Of a stretch of 64,000 nt of DNA, positions 57,985-64,000 are shown one piece after another (within the stretch, counting starts at the first letter, position 1; each line of letters begins with the position of its first letter). This stretch comes from JBOGVA01 sp050692195 (GTDB lineage: Bacteria > Actinomycetota > UBA4738): positions 1 through 64,000 of the forward strand of contig JBOGVA010000080.1 of the NCBI GenBank assembly GCA_050692195.1, given 5' to 3'. The notes beneath the pieces were generated by a model. That model had not been told where the DNA came from, ran no database searches, and saw only the letters and a list, made by a program, of their open reading frames with translations. The translations under genes were made by a program, and so were the position numbers.

Positions 57985-59564
57985 CGTCGTTCCTCCTCCG
58001 AACGGCGAAGGTCGAACGCCGGCCGTTCGGAGCGGATCGCTGCAAGGCGCTCGAAGTTGTGGTGCGGCGGAGGCGACGACGTCGCCCACTCCAGGGAGTT
58101 GGCCTCCCACGGGTCGTCCCCGGCCGAGACCCTCCGCCTGAGGGACACGAGGACGTTGAGGATGACCACGGCGACGCCGAGCGCCAGCAAGAGCGAGCCG
58201 CCCGTGGCGAGGAGGTTCGGCCCGCTCCATCCGGCTGCCGCGTCGTAGTCCACGATCCGGCGGGGCATGCCGCGAAGCCCGGCGACGAACAACGGCCAGA
58301 AGGTCACGTTGAAGCCCACCATCATCAGCCAGAACGACAGCTTCCCCAGCGTCTCGCGCAGAAGGGCGCCGGTGAACTTGGGGAACCAGAAGTGGAGGGC
58401 GGCGAACACCCCGAACACGCTTCCTCCCATGATCGTGTAGTGGAAGTGCGCCACCACGAACTGCGTGTCGTGCACGTGGAAATCGAGAGGCGGCGAGGCC
58501 ACCATCACCCCGGTGATCCCCCCGACCAGGAAGTTCAGCATGAAACCCAGGGCGAACAGCATGGGGGTGGGAAAGGTCAGCTGCCCGCGCCACATCGTGC
58601 CGATCCAGTTGATGAACTTGATCCCCGTGGGCACGGCGATGAGGAACGACATGATGGAGAAGAACGGGTTGGACACCGCGCCCGTGGTGAACATGTGGTG
58701 AGCCCACACCCCCATGGAGAGCCCGGCGATACCGAGCGTCGCGAGCACCAGCCCCGTGTAGCCGAACAACGGCTTCCGGGAGAACACCGGCACCACTTCG
58801 CTGATCACCCCGAAGTACGGAAGGATCATCACGTACACCTCGGGATGTCCCAGGAACCAGAACAGGTGCTGGTACAGGATGGGGCTCCCGCCGAAGGCCG
58901 GATCGAAGAAGTGCCCCCCGAGCCGCCGGTCCACGAACAGGAACGAGAACGCCACCGACAGCGGAGGGAAGGCAACCAGGATGATCAGCGCCGTGACCAC
59001 GATGGTCCAGGTGAAGAGGGGAACCCGCCACATCGTCATGCCCGGCGCGCGGAGCAGGAACGCGGTGGTGAGGAAGTTGATCGCCCCCATGATCCCCGAG
59101 GCGCTGGTGAGCAGGAGACCGAACAGCCACAGATCCACCCCCGCGCCTGGGGAGTAGCGGGGCCCCGAGAGCGGCGTGTACGCCGTCCAGCCGGCCGCCG
59201 CGGCGCCGCCGATGGTCGCGAACCCGGAGAGGATGGCCACTCCTCCGGCCAGGAGGAGCCAGTACGAAAGGGCGTTCATCCGGGGGAAGGCCATGTCCGG
59301 GGCCCCGATCTGCAGCGGCAGGAGGTAGTTCCCGAGTCCGATGGCGAACGGCGCGACGAACAGGAAGATCATGATGGTCCCGTGGATCGTGAAGAGCTGG
59401 TTGTAGATCTCCGGAGCGAGCAGCTGCCGGCCGGGCTGGGCCACCTCTGCCCGCATGACGAGGGCCATGAGCCCTCCCAGAAGGAAGAACGCGGACGCGG
59501 TGACCATGTACAGCACACCGATCCGCTTGTGGTCGGTGGTGGTGACCCACGTGACGAGGGTCAT
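57981..59564 (-). CDS. ctaD: cytochrome c oxidase subunit I
   Basis: The 527-aa heme-copper oxidase subunit has twelve helices and the catalytic ligands: LFTIHGTIMIF (heme a), FWFLGHPEVYVMILPYFG (CuB His and the His-Tyr pair), AHHMFTTG (CuB), and VAHFHYTIMGG (heme ligands). WVTTTDHKRIGVLYM is the usual start. The ATG at 59564 overlaps the ctaC stop as ATGA. Confidence 0.96.
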   Translation of the reverse strand: MTLVTWVTTTDHKRIGVLYMVTASAFFLLGGLMALVMRAEVAQPGRQLLAPEIYNQLFTIHGTIMIFLFVAPFAIGLGNYLLPLQIGAPDMAFPRMNALSYWLLLAGGVAILSGFATIGGAAAAGWTAYTPLSGPRYSPGAGVDLWLFGLLLTSASGIMGAINFLTTAFLLRAPGMTMWRVPLFTWTIVVTALIILVAFPPLSVAFSFLFVDRRLGGHFFDPAFGGSPILYQHLFWFLGHPEVYVMILPYFGVISEVVPVFSRKPLFGYTGLVLATLGIAGLSMGVWAHHMFTTGAVSNPFFSIMSFLIAVPTGIKFINWIGTMWRGQLTFPTPMLFALGFMLNFLVGGITGVMVASPPLDFHVHDTQFVVAHFHYTIMGGSVFGVFAALHFWFPKFTGALLRETLGKLSFWLMMVGFNVTFWPLFVAGLRGMPRRIVDYDAAAGWSGPNLLATGGSLLLALGVAVVILNVLVSLRRRVSAGDDPWEANSLEWATSSPPPHHNFERLAAIRSERPAFDLRRSEEERR

Positions 59565-60259
59565 CCCCGCGCCTGCTCGAGCCACGCAGCGAACTCCATT
59601 GACGACACGGCCCGAACGGTGAACGTCATCCGGGCGTGGTCGAGTCCACAGAACTCCGCGCACTGCCCTCGGTACACTCCCTCCTCCTCCACCAGGAAGT
59701 CGAAGCGCTGGACCAACCCCGGCGTGGCATCTCGCTTGAAGAGGAACTGCGGGACGTAGAAGGAATGGATCACGTCCGTGGAGGACAGGACGATGCGGAC
59801 GGGCTGGCCCGCCGGAACGACCATCTGCGGGGGATCGTCGGGCGTCCCGACGACGACGGCTCCGCCCCCGTAGTCGAACCGCCAGGACCAGTCGAACGCG
59901 GTGACGCGGATCGTCGCCGCCGGCTGAGCGCTGGGCCGCTCGACCCTCGATTCGACCCGAAAGGTCACCGCGAACAGCGTCGTCACGATGAGCACCGGGA
60001 TCGCCGTGTAGAGGATCTCGATGGAGAGGTTTTCCCGGAACTCGGCCGGGCGGCCCATGTCCCGCCGCCGATACCTGATCACCGACCATAGGATCAGTCC
60101 CGACACGATCGCCCCGACGGCAACGGCGGCGATGGCGAAGATGCGCCAGAGCTCGGCGACGGCCGCTCCCTGCTCGGTAGCACCCTCCGGGACTCCGAAC
60201 GTGGAACAGGAGGTGAGGAAGGCGAGGGCACACAGGGCGACCAGGCTCCGGACGCTCAC
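59561..60259 (-). CDS. ctaC: cytochrome c oxidase subunit II
   Basis: The 232-aa protein starts with a lipoprotein signal (lipobox LTSC, Cys about 18). Two membrane helices follow, then a cupredoxin domain with the CuA ligands in VIHSFYVP and QCAEFCGLDHARM. It accepts electrons from the cytochrome cc domain of QcrC. No extra cytochrome c domain is fused. It is the first gene of the minus-strand oxidase operon, divergent from mreB. Confidence 0.95.
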   Translation of the reverse strand: MSVRSLVALCALAFLTSCSTFGVPEGATEQGAAVAELWRIFAIAAVAVGAIVSGLILWSVIRYRRRDMGRPAEFRENLSIEILYTAIPVLIVTTLFAVTFRVESRVERPSAQPAATIRVTAFDWSWRFDYGGGAVVVGTPDDPPQMVVPAGQPVRIVLSSTDVIHSFYVPQFLFKRDATPGLVQRFDFLVEEEGVYRGQCAEFCGLDHARMTFTVRAVSSMEFAAWLEQARG

Positions 60260-60433
60260 GGTCCCAGTCTTGCCCCCGCCCTCCCGAGCGACAACTCGGT
60301 ATCAGTTGGCGTTCACCGGACCCTCATCGGGCCCCCGTGCGCTACATTTGGGCTGGTCGCTCTTGCTTCTTCAGAGGGCGGTCCTGTAGAAAGGTTCGAT
60401 GTCCCAGGTAGGAGGAGGGTCGGCGCGGCACCC

Positions 60434-61492
60434 ATGAGCACCAAGAACAATCGTCAGCGCCCCGAAGGCATCACGGGGCTCCTCGGCCGAGATATGGCCG
60501 TTGACCTGGGAACAGCCAACACTCTCGTGTACGTCCGGGGGCGGGGGATCGTCCTCAACGAGCCCTCAGTCGTGGCCATCAACACCCTGTCCAAGCAGAT
60601 CCTGGCGGTGGGCTCGGAGGCCAAGCGGATGATCGGCCGGACCCCTGCCCACATCCAGGCCATCCGACCCCTCAAGGACGGGGTCATCGCCGACTTCGAC
60701 GTCACCGAGAAGATGCTTCGGTACTTCATCCAGAAGGTGCACACCCGGCGGTTCCTGGCCAAGCCGCGGGTCGTCGTGTGCGTGCCCTCGGGGATCACCG
60801 GGGTGGAGCAGCGAGCGGTGGAGGAGGCCACGATCGCCGCCGGGGCCCGGGCGGCGTACATCATCGAGGAGCCCATGGCCGCCGCCATCGGCGCCAACCT
60901 GCCCATCCACGAGCCGACGGGGAACATGGTCGTGGACATCGGCGGTGGCACCACCGAGGTGGCCATCATCTCCCTCGGGGGCATCGTGACCGCCACGTCC
61001 GTGCGCGTGGGGGGAGACGAGCTCGACGAGGCCATCATCCAGTACGTGAAGAAGGAGTACTCCCTGATGCTCGGGGAGCGAACCTCCGAGGCCATCAAGG
61101 TGACCATCGGTTCCGCGTTTCCCACTCCGGACGAGATGCTCGCCGAGATCAAGGGACGTGACCTCGTGAGCGGGCTTCCCAAGACCATCCACATCACGGC
61201 CGAAGAGGTTCGGAAGGCGATGGAGGAGCCGGTCAACGCGATCATCGACGCGGTCAAGAACACCCTCGACCGCTGCCCGCCCGAGCTCGCTGCCGACATC
61301 ATGGACCGCGGCATCGTCCTGACGGGCGGCGGGGCCCTGCTCAGGGGCCTCGACGAACGCCTCAAGCACGAGACCGGGATGCCCATCCACGTGGCGGAGA
61401 GCCCTCTTCACTGCGTGGCCACCGGCTCCGGCAAGTGCCTGGAGGAGTTCGAGGTCCTCAAGCGGGTCCTGATCTCGTCCGGCCGGCGGTAG
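60434..61492 (+). CDS. mreB: rod-shape-determining actin homologue MreB
   Basis: The 352-aa protein has the actin-type phosphate loops DLGTANTLVYVRGRGI and DIGGGTTEVAII, and the adenosine motif LTGGGALLRGL. It polymerises under the membrane to place the elongation machinery. A short basic N terminus (MSTKNNRQRPEG) precedes the core. It leads mreB-mreC-mreD-mrdA. Confidence 0.96.
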   Translation: MSTKNNRQRPEGITGLLGRDMAVDLGTANTLVYVRGRGIVLNEPSVVAINTLSKQILAVGSEAKRMIGRTPAHIQAIRPLKDGVIADFDVTEKMLRYFIQKVHTRRFLAKPRVVVCVPSGITGVEQRAVEEATIAAGARAAYIIEEPMAAAIGANLPIHEPTGNMVVDIGGGTTEVAIISLGGIVTATSVRVGGDELDEAIIQYVKKEYSLMLGERTSEAIKVTIGSAFPTPDEMLAEIKGRDLVSGLPKTIHITAEEVRKAMEEPVNAIIDAVKNTLDRCPPELAADIMDRGIVLTGGGALLRGLDERLKHETGMPIHVAESPLHCVATGSGKCLEEFEVLKRVLISSGRR

Positions 61493-61515
61493 CCCTCCGG
61501 GCTAGACTCGAAGCC

Positions 61516-62367
61516 ATGGCCACCTACCGACGCGCTCGGAGCACTCGACTGCTCGTCACGGGGCTGGTTCTGGCCAGCCTCGTCACCATCACCCTCGATT
61601 TCCGCGGTGGGGAGACCGGGCCTCTCGCCGGGCTGGGACGGACGGCCCTGGGCGTGGTGGGCCCCCTCCAGGAAGCCGTTTCGAACGTGTTCCGGCCGAT
61701 GACCGACTTCGTTCAAGGCGTGAGCAACATCAGTTCCCTGCGGGCGGAGAACGCTCGCCTGCGCGACCAGGTGCAGGCGTTCTCGCGCCAACAGCAGGAG
61801 TTCCTGACGCTCCAGCGGGAGGTCAAGGAGCTCAAGGGGATCCTCGGGCTCGCGGAGCGTCTCGAACTCTCAACGATCGGGGCGGAGATCATCGGTGAGG
61901 GCCCATCGAACTTCGAGTGGTCCTACGTCATCGACCGGGGCGCCGCCGACGGGCTGGTGGCGGACATGCCCGTCATCGGGCCGGAGGGGCTGGTTGGCCG
62001 GGTCGTCCGGGTGTCGGGCTCCTCGTCGGTGGTGTCCCTGATCATCGACCCGGAGTCGGCGGTGAGCGTGCGCCTGGCCTCGAGCGGGGAGACCGGGGTG
62101 CTGGTGGGACGGCGAGAGCTCGACCTCCGCCTCGACCTGGTGGACCCGGGAACGACCGTCCGGGCGGGCGAACCGGTGGAGACCTCGGGCCTGGGCGGCG
62201 TGTTCCCCGCGGGGATCCCCGTGGGGGTGGTCTCGGTGGCCACCGCCGACGAGTCGAGCCTGGTCAAGCAGGTGTCGGTCCGGCCGAACGTCGATTTCTC
62301 CCGGCTCCGTCTCGTGGCGGTGGTCCGCAACCCGGTGGCCGGGGAAGGCCAATCCGGCGGCTCCTAA
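61516..62367 (+). CDS. mreC: rod-shape-determining protein MreC
   Basis: The 283-aa protein has one N-terminal membrane helix (about residues 10-28), a coiled coil (ISSLRAENARLRDQVQAFSRQQQEF), and two beta-barrel domains (SNFEWSYVIDRGAADGL, VVGRV-like GLVGRVVRVSG, then GLGGVFPAGIPVGVV). It joins MreB/MreD and PBP2 outside the membrane. The ATG at 61516 lies 23 bp after mreB. Confidence 0.94.
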   Translation: MATYRRARSTRLLVTGLVLASLVTITLDFRGGETGPLAGLGRTALGVVGPLQEAVSNVFRPMTDFVQGVSNISSLRAENARLRDQVQAFSRQQQEFLTLQREVKELKGILGLAERLELSTIGAEIIGEGPSNFEWSYVIDRGAADGLVADMPVIGPEGLVGRVVRVSGSSSVVSLIIDPESAVSVRLASSGETGVLVGRRELDLRLDLVDPGTTVRAGEPVETSGLGGVFPAGIPVGVVSVATADESSLVKQVSVRPNVDFSRLRLVAVVRNPVAGEGQSGGS

Positions 62368-62390
62368 GAGGGGGTCGGTAGACTCGGGGC

Positions 62391-62897
62391 GTGCGACGGG
62401 CCATCGCGTGGACGGCCGTGATCCTGACCAGCCTGCTCCTCCAATCGACGGTCTTCGCCCAGGTGAAGCTGGCCGGGGCGAAGCCCGAGCTCATGTACCT
62501 GATCACCGTGGTGCTGGCCATGATCGAAGGCCCCTCCTCTGGGGCCATCGGGGGGTTCGCCGCTGGGATGGCCCAGGACTTCCTGCTGAATCAACCCAAG
62601 GGGATCACCGCCCTCTCCCTGACCCTGGTCGGCTACTCGGTCGGGATGATCAGGCAGTACATCGTCACGCCCAGCCCCTTCCTGCCGGTCCTGCTGGTGG
62701 CCGGGGCGACCGCCGGCGGGATCCTGTTCTACGGGATCGTGGCGTTCTTGCTCGGGCAGCTGGCGGTGGGATTGGGGTTCCTGGTCCGCACGGCGGTCCT
62801 TTCGGCCCTCTACAATGCGGCGCTGACGCCGATCTTCTACCCCGTGCTGAGACGGGTGGCCGAGGCCTCCAGGGCCAAGAAGGTCTTCCGGTGGTGA
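62391..62897 (+). CDS. mreD: rod-shape-determining protein MreD
   Basis: The 168-aa membrane protein has five or so hydrophobic helices and the pattern GAKPELMYLITVVLAMIEGP then GFAAGMAQDFLL, as in MreD. It starts with GTG 23 bp after mreC. It is thought to link MreC and the PBP2/RodA complex. Confidence 0.9.
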   Translation: MRRAIAWTAVILTSLLLQSTVFAQVKLAGAKPELMYLITVVLAMIEGPSSGAIGGFAAGMAQDFLLNQPKGITALSLTLVGYSVGMIRQYIVTPSPFLPVLLVAGATAGGILFYGIVAFLLGQLAVGLGFLVRTAVLSALYNAALTPIFYPVLRRVAEASRAKKVFRW

Positions 62898-62901
62898 TGG
62901 G

Positions 62902-64000
62902 ATGACCGACGACAAGGCCGCAGGGCGGATCAAGCTCATCGCGTGGATGGTTGCGTTCATGTTCGCCGCCCTCTCCACCCGGCTGTGGTTCCTCCAGGTG
63001 CTGGCGACGGAGGATTACCGGGACCGCGCCGAAACCAACCGGGTGCGGCTCGTCCCGCAGTCCGCGCCGCGGGGGAGGATCCTGGACCGCACCGGAGCCG
63101 TCCTCGTCGGCAACCGGGGCAGCATCCAGATCACCGTGGATCCCACCAAGGTCGAGGAGCCCGAGCGGGTCCTGTTCGAGCTCTCCGAGCTCCTGAACGT
63201 GCCCGCCGCGGACCTGGCCAGGGAGATGAACAGCCCTGAGCATCTGCCGTTCGAGCCGATCCCCGTGCTCCAGGATGCCGCCGAGGGGGTGATCTACGAG
63301 CTCGCCGAGCACCGCAGCGAGTATCCCGGGGTGTCGTGGGAGGTCGAAGGGGTCCGCGAGTATCCGCAGGGCCGTCTCGCGGTCCACACGCTCGGCTACC
63401 TCAACGAGATCAACGAGGAGGAGCTGAAGGACCCGTCCTTCCCCGGGTACCGCCCCGGAGCCCTTGTCGGGCGAGGCGGGGTGGAGCAGCGGTACGAGCG
63501 ATACCTTCGAGGGCAGGAGGGGTGGCTCAAGCTCGAGGTCAACGCCCAGGGCAAGGTCCTGGACGAGCTGGGCAGCAAGCCTCCCCGTCCCGGCCACGAC
63601 GTCGTGCTGTCGATCGACCGGCGGATCCAACGCCTCGCCGAGTCGAGCTTGGCCGACGGGATCCAGGCCGCCAAGACCATCGTCGATGGTGAATCCGGCT
63701 TCTACCTGAGGGCTCCGGCCGGGTCCGTGGTGGTCATGGACCCCCGGTCCGGACGCATCCTGGCCATGGCTTCCTTCCCCGATTACGACCCCGAGATCTT
63801 CCTCGGCGGGTTGACCAGGAAGGAGTACGCGAGGATGGAGAACCCGGCTCGGAACCAGCCGTTCCTCAACCGGGTGCTTCAGACGTCGTATCCGCCGGGC
63901 TCCACCTTCAAGCCCTTCGTTGCCGCAGCGGCACTGCGGGCCGGCCACGCTCAGCCGGGCAGCTTCTATCCGTGTCCGCCCGAGTTCACGGTCCCCGGAG
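62902..64000 (+). CDS. mrdA: penicillin-binding protein 2 (peptidoglycan transpeptidase), 3' end beyond window
   Basis: The first 366 residues are present. An N-terminal membrane helix (LIAWMVAFMFAALSTRLWFLQ) is followed by the dimerisation domain (SAPRGRILDRTGAVLVGN, GLVGRGG-type GALVGRGGVEQRYE) and the start of the transpeptidase domain. The catalytic Ser is in YPPGSTFKP (Ser-x-x-Lys). It crosslinks new wall during elongation. The ATG lies 4 bp after mreD. The window ends before the SxN and KTG motifs. Confidence 0.94.
   Translation, partial: MTDDKAAGRIKLIAWMVAFMFAALSTRLWFLQVLATEDYRDRAETNRVRLVPQSAPRGRILDRTGAVLVGNRGSIQITVDPTKVEEPERVLFELSELLNVPAADLAREMNSPEHLPFEPIPVLQDAAEGVIYELAEHRSEYPGVSWEVEGVREYPQGRLAVHTLGYLNEINEEELKDPSFPGYRPGALVGRGGVEQRYERYLRGQEGWLKLEVNAQGKVLDELGSKPPRPGHDVVLSIDRRIQRLAESSLADGIQAAKTIVDGESGFYLRAPAGSVVVMDPRSGRILAMASFPDYDPEIFLGGLTRKEYARMENPARNQPFLNRVLQTSYPPGSTFKPFVAAAALRAGHAQPGSFYPCPPEFTVPG

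Noticed and set aside
58059..59759. A 566-codon plus-strand frame opposite ctaD/ctaC
   Set aside because: It is antisense to highly conserved oxidase subunits and contains no recognisable motif.

Overview
The window is high-GC bacterial DNA and most likely comes from an uncultivated member of the Actinomycetota. This rests on the bcc-type qcrCAB/aa3 oxidase genes, DUF3618 and Holin-X family membrane proteins, many GTG starts, GTGA/ATGA gene overlaps and a tig-clpP-clpX / mreBCD core. Species and even class cannot be read from sequence alone.

Layout. (1) 1-1055: the end of an integrated element, with a short tyrosine-recombinase ORF, next to tRNA-Lys(CTT) and tRNA-His(GTG). (2) 1094-11417: core or accessory genes: a chromate-type transporter, an orphan Hcp-like protein with a contractile-injection-system-type leader motif, a saccharopine dehydrogenase-like protein divergent from an aldehyde dehydrogenase, a YihY/Holin-X fusion with a DUF3618 partner, a YibE/F membrane protein, and a znuACB-zur zinc uptake operon with a putative Zur box on the znuA start codon. 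(3) 11499-32288: a 20.7-kb genomic island inserted in the 3' half of tRNA-Arg(TCT), bounded by a perfect 46-bp direct repeat (11499-11544 and 32243-32288). It has visibly lower GC than its flanks and holds no recognisable integrase. (4) 32244-34859: tRNA-Arg, an MFS exporter whose frame ends inside that tRNA, tRNA-Gly(TCC), tRNA-Pro(TGG), and a 36-aa/186-aa gene pair. (5) 35127-38329: a response regulator, a HEAT-repeat membrane protein and a GT2 glycosyltransferase in one operon. (6) 38399-46914: tig-clpP-clpX, an orphan histidine-kinase-like ATPase, valS-folC-ndk. (7) 47041-52988: a RodZ-like gene, a low-GC secreted protein gene, and a type II fatty-acid synthesis operon (fabD, a lysine-less BCCP-like gene, fabH, fabG, acpP, fabF). 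(8) 53216-60259: the respiratory cluster ctaE-qcrC-qcrA-qcrB-ctaG convergent with ctaC-ctaD-ctaF. (9) 60434-64000: mreB-mreC-mreD-mrdA for the elongasome, the last cut by the window edge.

The island is the most interesting part. It combines a polar-amino-acid-type ABC importer (two binding proteins, two permeases, one ATPase), a Rieske oxygenase, a dihydroorotase/allantoinase-type cyclic amidohydrolase, a nitrilase-superfamily (N-carbamoyl amidase-like) hydrolase, an Atz/Trz-type amidohydrolase, two SDR dehydrogenases, an alanine-racemase-fold protein lacking the second catalytic tyrosine, and a CoA-transferase/thiolase/DUF35 trio under a FadR-type regulator. The inferred job is uptake and ring opening of a nitrogen-containing cyclic compound (cyclic ureide, hydantoin or lactam type), followed by conversion to an amino acid or acid that is activated as a CoA ester and cleaved. 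The substrate is unknown, and I do not recognise this gene set as a described pathway.
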